64,000 nucleotides of DNA from Anabaena cylindrica PCC 7122 (GCF_000317695.1 NC_019771.1:4268001-4332000), one strand, 5' to 3'. Shown: positions 9,273 through 18,212, counted from the first letter of the stretch. Numbers and translations: made by a program. The notes: generated by a model from the sequence alone, not told the origin.

Positions 9273-10309
9273 AGGTTGATTGGTTGGTGATTCGTTCCTC
9301 AGCAATATCTTTTCGCATAGACCGACGTGTACCAACAATGCTGTTATTTTTACTAGCAGTGATTGGGGTAGCAATGGTGTTAAATGTGGGTAGAGGTGAA
9401 TATCCTATCTCTCCCCTAGATATTATTAAAACTCTATTGGGTGTTGATACAGGAAACCCTGATCATTTATTTGTTATTAATTCCTTGCGTCTACCTCGTA
9501 CCGTTGTAGCTTTTATGGTGGGAGTGGCGCTGGCTATTTCTGGAACTATCTTCCAAGGTTTAACACGCAATCCCTTAGCTGACCCCGGTATTATTGGCAT
9601 CAATTCTGGAGCAAGTCTAGCCGCAGTTACAGTTATTGTCTTATTTCCCTCCGCACCAGTTTACATCTTGCCTTTATCAGCCTTTTGCGGGGCTTTGTTG
9701 ATGGCTACTTTAATTTACTGGTTAGCTTGGAATAATGGCAGTTCGCCGATTTTATTAATTTTAATGGGAGTGGGTTTATCTGCGATCGCTAGTGCCTTCA
9801 CCAGTTTAATGATTACCTTCGGAGACATTTACAGCGTTAGTGATGCTTTGGTTTGGTTAGCTGGTAGTGTTTACGGACGCACCTGGGAACAAGTATTTTC
9901 ATTTTTACCTTGGTTAATTATTTTTGTACCAATGGCGTTGACATTAGCCAGACATTTGAACGCCTTAAATTTAGGAGATGATATTGCTAGAAGTTTAGGC
10001 AGTCACGTGGAATGGCAGCGTAGTTTACTGTTGCTAGTAGCAGTAGCCCTAGCAGGTGCATCAGTAGCCACAGCCGGAATGATCGGCTTTGTCGGTTTAA
10101 TAGCACCCCATTTAGGAAGGCAATTAGTAGGTACAAATCATCACGGTTTGATTCCTACTTCTGCACTGCTAGGAGGAATGATTGTTGTGGTAGCAGACTT
10201 ATTAGGAAGAACTATATTTGCACCTATTGAAATTCCCTGTGGAGTTGTTACCGCTGCCGTGGGCGCTCCTTATTTTATGTATTTATTAATTCGTGATCGG
10301 AAAAAATAG
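9269..10309 (+). CDS. FecCD-type ABC transporter permease, second subunit
   Basis: 346 residues, paralogous to the preceding gene and coupled to it by a 4-bp overlap. It shares LPRTVVAFMVGVALAISGTI, NPLADPGIIGINSGASL and GMIGFVGLIAPHLGR. The EAA-like loop NLGDDIARSLG should contact the ATPase. The two proteins probably form a heterodimeric channel. It is followed by a 71-bp gap containing a cyanobacterial intergenic repeat (GGATTTCCAGGATTTAAGG), then the ATPase gene. Confidence 0.88.
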   Translation: MKVDWLVIRSSAISFRIDRRVPTMLLFLLAVIGVAMVLNVGRGEYPISPLDIIKTLLGVDTGNPDHLFVINSLRLPRTVVAFMVGVALAISGTIFQGLTRNPLADPGIIGINSGASLAAVTVIVLFPSAPVYILPLSAFCGALLMATLIYWLAWNNGSSPILLILMGVGLSAIASAFTSLMITFGDIYSVSDALVWLAGSVYGRTWEQVFSFLPWLIIFVPMALTLARHLNALNLGDDIARSLGSHVEWQRSLLLLVAVALAGASVATAGMIGFVGLIAPHLGRQLVGTNHHGLIPTSALLGGMIVVVADLLGRTIFAPIEIPCGVVTAAVGAPYFMYLLIRDRKK

Positions 10310-10380
10310 TCTGAATCAGGATTTCCAGGATTTAAGGATTAACAGGATAAAAATTAATATTCTATTACCAATCACCAATT

Positions 10381-11169
10381 ATGAAAGGATTATCAACGAA
10401 AAGTTTATCTTTAGCTTATGATGGTACGACAATTATATGGGATCTAAATTTAGCGATTCCTAGCGGAAAGATTAGTGCTTTAGTCGGTGCTAATGGTTGC
10501 GGAAAATCTACTTTATTAAGAGGGTTGGCTAGATTACTTAAACCTCGTGGTGGTGCAGTATATCTTGATGGAGAATCTATTTTTCAACTTTCGACAAAAG
10601 AAGTAGCCCAGCAATTGGGAATTTTGCCTCAAAGTCCCATAGCACCAGAAGGTTTAACAGTCAGAGATTTAGTAGCCCAAGGACGTTATCCTTATCAAAA
10701 TTGGTTGCAGCAATGGTCTCAGAAAGATGAAAAAATTGTTCAGCAGGCGTTAGAAATTACAGATTTGCTCAAGTTATCTGAACGGGCATTAGATACTTTA
10801 TCAGGTGGACAAAAACAACGAGCTTGGATTGCCATGGCATTAGCTCAAGATACGGATATTTTATTATTGGATGAACCGACTACTTTTTTAGATTTAGCAC
10901 ACCAAATAGAAGTCTTAGATTTGTTGTATGAATTAAACCAATTTCAGGGCAGAACTATCGTCATGGTGTTGCATGATTTAAATCAAGCTTGTCGTTATGC
11001 TGATTATTTAGTAGCCATTAAAGAAGGCAGAATTTTTACTGCTGGAGAACCACAAGAAGTTATGACTGAGGAAATGGTAAAAGAGGTTTTTGAGTTAGAG
11101 TGTCGTGTTATTGCTGACCCAGTTGTGGGAACACCAATGTGTGTACCCATAGGACGTAAAGGTAAATGA
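10381..11169 (+). CDS. FecE-type ABC transporter ATP-binding protein
   Basis: 262 residues. The Walker A motif is GANGCGKST (about 36-44), the signature LSGGQKQR (about 140-147), and Walker B DILLLDEPTTFLD with the switch His in VMVLHDLNQACRYADY. Length and the C-terminal ELECRVIADPVVGTPMCVP are typical of FecE/FepC siderophore ATPases. It completes an ABC importer lacking only its binding protein, which is not in the window. Confidence 0.9.
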   Translation: MKGLSTKSLSLAYDGTTIIWDLNLAIPSGKISALVGANGCGKSTLLRGLARLLKPRGGAVYLDGESIFQLSTKEVAQQLGILPQSPIAPEGLTVRDLVAQGRYPYQNWLQQWSQKDEKIVQQALEITDLLKLSERALDTLSGGQKQRAWIAMALAQDTDILLLDEPTTFLDLAHQIEVLDLLYELNQFQGRTIVMVLHDLNQACRYADYLVAIKEGRIFTAGEPQEVMTEEMVKEVFELECRVIADPVVGTPMCVPIGRKGK

Positions 11170-11514
11170 TATACAGCAAAATTTAGGAGTCATGAACGTA
11201 TAAAAGAACTGAAACAGCGTAGATATGAAGATGCAAAACGTTGTTTAACTCCCATTATTCAAACTTTGACTACGGTAAAAGAACAGCGTCAATCTCATAA
11301 TAGATTAGTTAACTCAACAGAACGGTTATTCAACGACCTTCCCCTGTAAAAAACACCCAATTTTTTTAAATACGCTACTTATCTGGGATGAAATGAGTTG
11401 TTGTCAAATTGCTTGGATCAATAATCATGCTATTCCTACGGAGCGCTTTGCGATCGCACCTCCTAAAACAATATAGACTTGAAACTATTATAAACTACAG
11501 CAACAGTGACCATT
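11170..11514. other. Intergenic region with decayed coding stretches
   Basis: 345 bp between the ABC ATPase and the convergent efflux gene. Two short readable stretches without usable start codons are present (see the next entry and a second one ending at a TAG at 11474-11476, reading CQIAWINNHAIPTERFAIAP). They look like debris of lost genes. One HIP1 site lies in the second stretch. No terminator was identified with confidence. Confidence 0.5.
11191..11349 (+). pseudogene. Possible gene remnant
   Basis: An open stretch of 52 codons reads HERIKELKQRRYEDAKRCLT and onward to a TAA at 11347. The preceding in-frame stop is only eight codons upstream and there is no ATG, GTG or TTG start with a ribosome site. 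The composition is protein-like (helical, charged) rather than random. I do not recognise the parent gene. It may also be chance. Confidence 0.25.
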
Positions 11515-12462
11515 TTAAACGGCTTGTATCTCTACACAAGGTTCCCCGTGGCAGTGATTAACTTCCACAGATACATGAGCTAGAGATGGAATATCTTTAA
11601 GTAAGTTTTTATAAAATTCTGGTGTTTGCGGGTAATGAGTAACTAGCGAAATTGTAGCGGCCAAATGATGCTGACTCACATACCAAATATGCAAATCTGT
11701 AACCCGATTATCAGCGTCTTCTTCAATAGCATTGACAATAGCTAACTTTGTTTGTTTATCAATTGCTCCATCTAGCAAAATTGCACCAGTGTCACGCACC
11801 AAACCATAAGACCATTTTCCAATCACAGCTGCACCAACAAATCCCATTACTGCATCCATCCAAACCCAACCCAGAAACTTACCAGCAAATAAAGCAATAA
11901 TGGCAAAAACAGAAGTTAGTGCATCTGCTAAAACATGAATATAAGCAGCACGAAGATTATGATCATGGTGGTCATGATGATCGTGATCATGTTCATGTGC
12001 ATGGTGATGATCATCTTGCAACAAAAAAGCACTGGCTATATTAACAACTAACCCAATCACAGCAACACCAATTGCTTCATTAAACTGAATAGTTTGAGGC
12101 TGAAAAAAACGCCCCAGCGACTCAAGTCCCATCACAAAAGCGATGACAGCCAGTGCAACCGCACTTGCAAAACCTCCAAGTACACTAACCTTTCCAGTTC
12201 CAAAAGTATATTTAGGGTTGTTTGCGTGACTCCGCGCATATTGATAGGCAAAAATCGTAATTCCAAAGGCAGCAACATGGGTTGACATATGCCAACCATC
12301 AGCAAGCAAAGCCATTGAACCAAACGTAGTTCCAGCTAAAATCTCAGCCACCATCGTTAATGCTGTCAGCAGCATCACTATTTTGGTGTTTCTCTCTGCA
12401 TGATTTTGGTCAATAGAAAAATTATGAGAATGCTGCCATTCTTCAAGAGTATGAATGTGCAT
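11515..12462 (-). CDS. dmeF: DmeF-type cation diffusion facilitator (Co/Ni efflux)
   Basis: 315 residues with about six membrane helices, a CDF-family antiporter exporting divalent metals in exchange for protons. The N-terminus (MHIHTLEEWQHSHNF) and FGSMALLADGWHMSTH plus FTFGTGKVSVLGGFASA match the DmeF cobalt/nickel subgroup rather than ZitB or CzcD. Metal-site residues are visible as ADGWHMSTH in the second helix and HVLADAL in the fifth. A cytoplasmic loop carries a dense His/Asp tract (about residues 150-170), a likely metal sensor or delivery site. A ribosome site AAAGGAG precedes the ATG. The metal is assigned by similarity only. Confidence 0.75.
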   Translation of the reverse strand: MHIHTLEEWQHSHNFSIDQNHAERNTKIVMLLTALTMVAEILAGTTFGSMALLADGWHMSTHVAAFGITIFAYQYARSHANNPKYTFGTGKVSVLGGFASAVALAVIAFVMGLESLGRFFQPQTIQFNEAIGVAVIGLVVNIASAFLLQDDHHHAHEHDHDHHDHHDHNLRAAYIHVLADALTSVFAIIALFAGKFLGWVWMDAVMGFVGAAVIGKWSYGLVRDTGAILLDGAIDKQTKLAIVNAIEEDADNRVTDLHIWYVSQHHLAATISLVTHYPQTPEFYKNLLKDIPSLAHVSVEVNHCHGEPCVEIQAV

Positions 12463-12607
12463 AGAAATTTTGACACTCCTTTCGTTAATATATAAAGCTG
12501 ATAGTGATTTTTTCGGAATTTTTTGTTTCTATCTCATATCAATACTGTACTGTGAAATACAGTGATTAGCACCCTGATTCAGCTAAATCATCCCACATTT
12601 AAATTGA

Positions 12608-12964
12608 TTAATCTTCCTCCAAACTTGGTAAATCTAAGGCAATCACTAAAGCCTGTGCCAAATGTGCCATTACCACCGGAGAAAGCACCCCTCTGAGACG
12701 TAAAAAACGGGTTTTAGACAACACTCGCACCTGATCTGCCATGGCAATTGAATCTTTCCTCAATCCGCCATCAGGTGCTAAAATTAAAACTTGAGTAGGG
12801 TAAACTCTCTTGCCGTCTTGATAAGTGGTACATGGTACTGCTAAAACCACTGGGCTAGATAGATTAATCACGTCACGACTGACTATAATTACGGGGCGAG
12901 TTCCTCCCTGTTCTGAACCTTCTGTCATTTCTAGACGCGCATCATACACTTCACCCCTTCTCAT
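12608..12964 (-). CDS. MazF/PemK-type endoribonuclease toxin
   Basis: 118 residues from MRRGEVYDARL. I prefer this start because its ATG overlaps the antitoxin stop codon by 4 bp (ATGA), the usual coupled arrangement, although the frame is open 11 codons further. The family core is RRGEVYDARL, RPVIIVSRDVIN and VLAVPCTTY. These proteins cut mRNA at short sequences. The C-terminal helix (VVMAHLAQALVIALDL) is as expected. It forms a toxin-antitoxin operon with the gene upstream. Confidence 0.85.
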   Translation of the reverse strand: MRRGEVYDARLEMTEGSEQGGTRPVIIVSRDVINLSSPVVLAVPCTTYQDGKRVYPTQVLILAPDGGLRKDSIAMADQVRVLSKTRFLRLRGVLSPVVMAHLAQALVIALDLPSLEED

Positions 12965-13236
12965 CTTGGCGATTCCCCTAGCTGCAACGCCTCCCATTGC
13001 GCTGGTGCAAATTCTATCTCCATTTTTAAGACTTCTGCTTGATAATCAGGGTCTTTCGCCATTTCTGCCAAAGCAGCATCAATTTCGGCTCTTTTTTGTG
13101 CTGCTAATTCCCGCTTCAAAGCCTGCACCACAAAATCATTCCTACTTTTGGCTTTTCCCTCTAGTACCGCTTTATCTGTAGCTTCTAGCAGTTCTTTTGG
13201 GATTGTTAACGTCGTGCGAATGGTTTCTGCTTTCAT
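12961..13236 (-). CDS. Ribbon-helix-helix antitoxin
   Basis: 91 residues. The N-terminus RTTLTIPKELLEATDKAV and KSRNDFVVQALKREL is a ribbon-helix-helix DNA-binding domain. The acidic C-terminal half (AALAEMAKDPDYQAE) probably wraps around the toxin. It is the first gene of the pair and should repress its own promoter just upstream of 13236. Confidence 0.82.
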   Translation of the reverse strand: MKAETIRTTLTIPKELLEATDKAVLEGKAKSRNDFVVQALKRELAAQKRAEIDAALAEMAKDPDYQAEVLKMEIEFAPAQWEALQLGESPR

Positions 13237-13701
13237 GGCGCGTTCTAGACTGTGATGTCTGAAGTGATGATTTATATGATATCGTTTTAAGCATCAATTA
13301 TTAGTAATAAATGATTAGTAATTAGTAATTAGTCATTGGTATACTAAAAATAGTCAAATTTACTACCTAAAAAACACTCGTTAATTTGCTTAAAATTTCA
13401 ACAAACAACTTAGTTTAATTCGGTTATGTAGCAATTCTCAAGCTCATGAAATACACCCCACCCGCGCTGTCGCGCACCCTCCCCTTGGTAAGGGGTAATT
13501 TTGTATCTAACTAGAGTGTTAAAGGCTATAAACTATTAAATATAATTACTTAAACTAAATGTAAACTGTCTAGCTAAAATATAAATAAACACTCACCATA
13601 TCTGTAATTTCACTAATATTTTTAGTGATTTTCTTACTTTGTACGAGATTATTTACTTGACCCTACAAGGTTGAATTTACCAAGCATTTTCCCAGTAACT
13701 T
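13237..13701. other. Intergenic region with repeats
   Basis: 465 bp between the toxin-antitoxin pair and the phosphorylase kinase-like gene, which are divergent. It holds a heptamer repeat array (13300-13341) and a short G/C-rich stretch near 13458 (CACCCGCGCTGTCGCG) that looks like a fragment of an interspersed repeat. Promoters for both genes should be here. No gene was seen. Confidence 0.6.
13300..13341. repeat. Heptamer short tandem repeat, ATTAGTA type
   Basis: Six 7-bp units with consensus ATTAGTA (units: ATTAGTA, ATAAATG, ATTAGTA, ATTAGTA, ATTAGTC, ATTGGTA). Short tandemly repeated repetitive heptamers are a hallmark of heterocystous cyanobacteria. Confidence 0.75.
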
Positions 13702-16700
13702 ATGAAAACATCCACAGCATTGCAAACTCGTCTCGATCTATACTACCAGCAAATTAAGACGATTATTCTTGCTCGCCAAAATCCCATCACAGGTTTGCTT
13801 CCTGCAAGTACAGCAATTACTGCTCATGGTGATTATACTGATGCTTGGGTAAGAGATAATGTCTACAGCATTTTAGCCGTTTGGGGTTTAGCACTGGCAT
13901 ACCGTAAACTAGACAACGACGATGGACGCACCTACGAACTCCAGCACAGTGTTGTCAAGTTGATGCGTGGTTTGCTATTTGCAATGATGCGCCAAGCACA
14001 TAAAGTAGAAACATTTAAACATACCCAATCTCTACTAGATGGACTGCACGCTAAATACAACACTGCTACTGGTGACATTGTAGTTGGTGATGATGAATGG
14101 GGACATTTACAACTTGATGCTACATCAATATTTTTACTGATGTTGGCACAAATGACCGCTGGGGGATTATCAATTATTTATACACTTGATGAAGTTAATT
14201 TTGTCCAAAATTTAGTTTACTATATTGGTCGAGCTTACCGCACTCCAGACTTTGGCATTTGGGAAAGAGGAAATAAAATTAATCATGGTAGTGCGGAATT
14301 AAATGCTAGTTCTGTAGGCATGGCTAAAGCAGCTTTAGAAGCTATTAATGGACTAAATTTATTTGGTATACATGGAAGTCAAACTTCAGTAATTCATGTA
14401 TTACCAGATGAAATTGCTAGAGCCAGAATTACCTTGGAATCTTTATTACCGAGAGAATCAGGTTCAAAAGAAGTTGATGCAGCACTGTTGAGTATTATTA
14501 GTTATCCTGCTTTTGCTGTGGAAGATGTGCAATTGTATGAACGAACTTTTAATAAAATTATTACCAAACTGGCAGGTAAATACGGCTGTAAACGTTTTCT
14601 CCGCGATGGACATCAAACTGTTTTAGAAGATACCCAACGCTTACATTACGAACCTGGGGAATTAAAGCAATTTGAAAATATTGAATGTGAATGGCCTTTG
14701 TTTTTTACTTATTTGGTTCTTGATGGATTATTTCGGGGTGAACAAGAACAAGTTAAAAAATATCAAGCTTTATTAGAATCATTACTTATAGACAGTGATG
14801 AAATGTGGCTATTGCCAGAACTTTATTATGTTCCTGCTGAAAACGTCGAAGCAGAAAAATTAAACCCACAAACTCAACCCCGTTTACCTAATGAAAATGT
14901 CCCCTTAGTGTGGGCGCAAAGTTTATATTTTCTCGGTCAAATGTTGAGTGAAGGATTAATAGCTGTAGGAGAACTTGATCCTTTAGGTAGACATTTATGT
15001 ATAAATAAAAAACGTGAAGCGTTAATTCAAATTGCCTTATTAGCAGAAGATGAAGAATTACAAGCAAAGCTAGAAGTTCACGGTATTGAAACCCAAACTC
15101 CTACCCAAGTTGAACCAATTCAAGTTAGAAAAGCTGGGGATCTTTCCCATATTTTTACGCAAATTGGTCGTAATGATAAACTTGGTTTAACTGGTCGTCC
15201 GGTAAGACGTTTGCGGAGTTTAACGACATCAAGAATTTTTAGAATTTGTGGGGAAACAGTTGTATTTTTGCCGTCTTTTTTAGATTCTCAGCAATTTTAT
15301 TTAACACTGGATTACCATTTTTTGGTAGATCAACTTAAAAGTGAATTAGCTTATATTCAGAAATATTGGAATGATTTAGGTCGTCCGACTCTGACTTTGA
15401 TGTTAACTCACACCATGTTAGAAATTGGTTCGGCAGCATTATTAGAACTAATGCAAGAGCTTAAAGATGGTGTTTGTAACGGTGTCCAGGTAAAATTAGG
15501 TCGAATCAATCAATTGATGCTCACAGCAGGTATCCAAACAATTGATTTTATTCCAGATGAAGAATTTTCTCAATCAGTGGTTAAAAATGCTAGTATCCGC
15601 TGCTATTATCTAGCTCATCATCCTGGAAAAAATTGGCGCTTAGGACATACCCAAGAATTCCAAATGGAATGTGAAACTAACTTGAGATCATTGTTAGTGC
15701 ATTTGCGTTCGTCAGAAAATATTTATGAACAAATTGAGTTATTACAAACTTTAAAACGGTTACAGGGTTTAGAATTTGATACGGGATATGGTGGCCCTGG
15801 ACGACCTGTAAAGGTGGGAGATTTGTTGGATGAGATTTACACTAAAGCCGGTGATTTAGGTCTGTGGGCAGTGGTGCGACGGGCTGCGGGTTTACGCCAA
15901 ATGGTGGATATTGGCTTATCTGATGCGGTGACAAGTATAGTGGTACGAGGTAAGCAAATTGCAGTGGGTAGGGCTTACAGTGAGGCTTCCCTGATGGTTG
16001 TACCCATGTCTCACCATGAAATTGCAGAAAAAATAAATAACTTCTGTCGTGAGGATATCCGCGATCGCGTTTTGACGCAAGAGATTTTGATTTATCTGGG
16101 TGTATTAATTAAATCAGAGCCGGAATTATTTCAAGGACTACTCACCCTCAGAGTCGGTTATCTAATTCTCTTAATCACCAGCGAAATAGCTCAAGAATTG
16201 CGCGTTACTCAAGATGAAGCTTATGATTACTTAATGCAGCTCTCACCTTTTGAAGTAAAAATTCGCCTGCATAAAGTACTAACCGGATATACTGGTGTGA
16301 GTGGTTTATTGCGTCAACAAGAATCATTACACGTCAAGCAAAAAGAAAGTGATATTGCTTGGGTAGTGTTACCCGCAATTAGCGAAGAAATCGCAGTTTC
16401 TCCAGAAAATTGGCGCAGATTTCGCCAAGCAGAAGGCGCAATCAACCGTGTTCCTAAAGACTTTTTTAAACAAGTTTGGCTATTAATGCAACATTGCAAA
16501 GGTCTAGTAATTGGCGATAAATTAGAACGGCGCAATCGTTTAGATAGCGAAGTGATGTTGTCAGAAATGACAGCAGGAGAAAGAAATTTTGCTTTGCTAG
16601 TTGAGCATTTACTCAATAAAATTGAAGCTCCAGAATATCGCCAAGTTAATACAGAAGCATTGATGGAGTTAGCTGCAATAGTCGCTAATAACCCCAGCTT

Positions 16701-16908
16701 GCAAATTGAAGAATATATAGTTTTAGATGTATTGATAGGTCATGCAGTGCGGTTAGCGTGGTTGGAGAATCATCCGCATCGGAATAACAATTATGATGAA
16801 GATAAAGGTTTGGCATGGCCACATTTTTACAACACTTCTCCTCAAGATTGCGCTAATTATATTTTGAAGGCGTTTAGGTTCTTGATAGAGTTTGGAGAAG
16901 ATGCGTGA
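13702..16908 (+). CDS. Phosphorylase b kinase alpha/beta-like protein (GH15-related)
   Basis: 1,068 residues. The N-terminal half is a GH15-like (alpha/alpha)6 domain; motifs such as AWVRDNVYSILAVWGL, VVGDDEWGHLQLDATS and LNASSVGMAKAALEA are those of the regulatory alpha/beta subunits of eukaryotic phosphorylase b kinase. The resemblance, judged from memory, continues to the C-terminus (NRVPKDFFKQVWLLMQHCKG and EAPEYRQVNTEALMEL), so this is not just a shared hydrolase domain. The family is annotated in cyanobacteria as glycoside hydrolase family 15; glucan hydrolysis is not shown by sequence alone. No kinase catalytic subunit is nearby. Its TGA stop (16906-16908) appears to be supplied by the adjoining IS element; the pre-insertion gene would have ended in TAA with an identical protein. 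Confidence 0.8.
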   Translation: MKTSTALQTRLDLYYQQIKTIILARQNPITGLLPASTAITAHGDYTDAWVRDNVYSILAVWGLALAYRKLDNDDGRTYELQHSVVKLMRGLLFAMMRQAHKVETFKHTQSLLDGLHAKYNTATGDIVVGDDEWGHLQLDATSIFLLMLAQMTAGGLSIIYTLDEVNFVQNLVYYIGRAYRTPDFGIWERGNKINHGSAELNASSVGMAKAALEAINGLNLFGIHGSQTSVIHVLPDEIARARITLESLLPRESGSKEVDAALLSIISYPAFAVEDVQLYERTFNKIITKLAGKYGCKRFLRDGHQTVLEDTQRLHYEPGELKQFENIECEWPLFFTYLVLDGLFRGEQEQVKKYQALLESLLIDSDEMWLLPELYYVPAENVEAEKLNPQTQPRLPNENVPLVWAQSLYFLGQMLSEGLIAVGELDPLGRHLCINKKREALIQIALLAEDEELQAKLEVHGIETQTPTQVEPIQVRKAGDLSHIFTQIGRNDKLGLTGRPVRRLRSLTTSRIFRICGETVVFLPSFLDSQQFYLTLDYHFLVDQLKSELAYIQKYWNDLGRPTLTLMLTHTMLEIGSAALLELMQELKDGVCNGVQVKLGRINQLMLTAGIQTIDFIPDEEFSQSVVKNASIRCYYLAHHPGKNWRLGHTQEFQMECETNLRSLLVHLRSSENIYEQIELLQTLKRLQGLEFDTGYGGPGRPVKVGDLLDEIYTKAGDLGLWAVVRRAAGLRQMVDIGLSDAVTSIVVRGKQIAVGRAYSEASLMVVPMSHHEIAEKINNFCREDIRDRVLTQEILIYLGVLIKSEPELFQGLLTLRVGYLILLITSEIAQELRVTQDEAYDYLMQLSPFEVKIRLHKVLTGYTGVSGLLRQQESLHVKQKESDIAWVVLPAISEEIAVSPENWRRFRQAEGAINRVPKDFFKQVWLLMQHCKGLVIGDKLERRNRLDSEVMLSEMTAGERNFALLVEHLLNKIEAPEYRQVNTEALMELAAIVANNPSLQIEEYIVLDVLIGHAVRLAWLENHPHRNNNYDEDKGLAWPHFYNTSPQDCANYILKAFRFLIEFGEDA

Positions 16909-17050
16909 ACTACCCACACTGACTTGGAGTACCAAGTACAGTGTCGGCTTCTGTACTCACAGGGGAGTGCCTCAACTTAGACTTTCGCCCAAGTTTTGGT
17001 TTTATCTCCCCTCCTACAGCAGAGACGGCTGAACCTTCCGCCTTGATTAT
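16905..17050 (-). ncRNA. Putative reRNA (omega RNA) region of TnpB
   Basis: In characterised TnpB elements, the guide RNA scaffold is the 3' end of the tnpB transcript including the right-end hairpin, and the guide is the host sequence just outside. Here that is the end of tnpB plus the hairpin at 16918-16943, with a guide beginning GCATCTTCTCC on the minus strand below 16905. The 5' limit is not visible from sequence; 17050 is approximate. Confidence 0.35.
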
Positions 17051-18166
17051 TCTGATACCTTCGGCTCTAATATTTATCGCTGCATTGCCATCACGATCAT
17101 GATGAGTGCCGCAATGAGGACAAGTCCATTCACGGACAGACAATGGCATATCACTTACTTGATAGAAACAATGAGAACAGAGCCTAGAACTGGGAAACCA
17201 TCTATCAATCTCAACCAACTTTCCGCCTTTGCGTTCTAGCTTATAGGCTAGAAAATTGGTGAATGTTCCCCAACCTGCATCAGATATTGATTTTGCCAAA
17301 TTATGATTGCGTACCATGCCTTTGACATTAAGATTTTCTACTATCACAGCTTGGCTATCGCTGACTAACTTATAACTAAGTTTATGTAGAAAATCTTGCC
17401 GCGAATTGCTAACTCGTTCGTACACCTTGGCAACAACTTTTCTATATCTATTTCTTGATTTACTTCCCTTTTGTTTACGGGCTAATTTTTTCTGTTTGCG
17501 TTTAAGGTTTTTCTCATGCTTGGCAAGGTGTTTAGGATTTTCATATTTAGAAACATTTTCGCCATCAGTGACAACGGCAAAATGTTTTAATCCTAAATCA
17601 ATACCGTAAATCTTCCCTTCGGAAATAGTTGTATTTTCGCTTGTGTTGAGCGGAGTCGAAACACCTTCTACTTCAGTGAGGATGGATGCAAGATATTTAC
17701 CTGATGGAGTTTTACTAATAGTTACAGTCTTAATTTTCCCCTCAATCGGTCTATGTATTTTGGCTTTGACTATCCCAATATTACCGGGAAGTTTGACATG
17801 ACCATCTACAATCTTGACGTTTTGAGGATATTGAATAGACTGTTTCCCATGCTTAGATTTGAATTTAGGAAACCCGGCACGTTTATCAAAAAAGTTCTTG
17901 TACGCTGTGGTTAGATTCAGTGTTGTAGCTTGTAAAATCTGGCTATAACAATCAGCCAACCAAATAGTATCATCAGATTTTTTAAGCGCGGGGAGAAATG
18001 CGTTGAGTGCAGCACGGCTAAGTCCTTTGCCCGTCTCTTTGTAAGTCTCAACTGACTTATTCAGAGCATAATTCCACCACCATCTAGCACATCCAAAAGA
18101 TTGCGCTAGTTGTGTTTCCTGTTCTTTTGATGGATATATACGAACTTGAACAGCCTTGTGTATCAC
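16910..18166 (-). CDS. tnpB: TnpB RNA-guided nuclease of an IS605-type element
   Basis: 418 residues, apparently intact. The RuvC-like catalytic acids are present: D190 in GIDLGLKHF, E277 in VIVENLNVKGM and D359 in DRDGNAAINI. A zinc ribbon is formed by C330/C333 (CSHC) and C349/C352 (CPHC). The N-terminal helix-turn-helix (CARWWWNYALNKSVE) is conserved. TnpB nucleases cut DNA guided by an RNA from the element end and help retain the element. The start is GTG at 18166, preceded by a near-perfect ribosome site AAGGAGGTGAT. A nested IS lies 53 bp upstream and may have changed the promoter. The stop is 2 bp from the neighbouring host gene's stop. Confidence 0.9.
   Translation of the reverse strand: MIHKAVQVRIYPSKEQETQLAQSFGCARWWWNYALNKSVETYKETGKGLSRAALNAFLPALKKSDDTIWLADCYSQILQATTLNLTTAYKNFFDKRAGFPKFKSKHGKQSIQYPQNVKIVDGHVKLPGNIGIVKAKIHRPIEGKIKTVTISKTPSGKYLASILTEVEGVSTPLNTSENTTISEGKIYGIDLGLKHFAVVTDGENVSKYENPKHLAKHEKNLKRKQKKLARKQKGSKSRNRYRKVVAKVYERVSNSRQDFLHKLSYKLVSDSQAVIVENLNVKGMVRNHNLAKSISDAGWGTFTNFLAYKLERKGGKLVEIDRWFPSSRLCSHCFYQVSDMPLSVREWTCPHCGTHHDRDGNAAINIRAEGIRIIKAEGSAVSAVGGEIKPKLGRKSKLRHSPVSTEADTVLGTPSQCG
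16918..16943 (-). repeat. Right-end hairpin of the tnpB element
   Basis: On the minus strand CACTG, then ACTTGG, a TACT loop, CCAAGT and CAGT form a nearly perfect stem. It is the sibling of the left-end hairpin at 20434-20459 (22 of 26 nt identical). In IS200/IS605 elements such subterminal hairpins are bound by the Y1 transposase TnpA. Confidence 0.7.
17644..17665. repeat. Interspersed palindrome inside tnpB
   Basis: A 22-bp segment beginning GTGTTGAGCGGAGTCG and ending AAACAC has short inverted ends (GTGTT and AACAC). It resembles a dispersed cyanobacterial repeat and here codes for part of a Ser/Thr-rich loop in TnpB (near GVSTPLNTSE). It keeps the reading frame. Confidence 0.4.
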
Positions 18167-18212
18167 TCAAATCACCTCCTTGATACATCTATTTTATCAT
18201 GATATATTATTT

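Noticed and set aside
12544..12563. Operator for dmeF (ACTGT...ACAGT dyad)
   Set aside because: Only 5-bp arms and no regulator gene nearby; too weak to claim, though it lies in the right place.
13300..13341. CRISPR array
   Set aside because: Units are only 7 bp with no spacers; they are short tandem repeats. No other direct-repeat array with spacers was found in the window.
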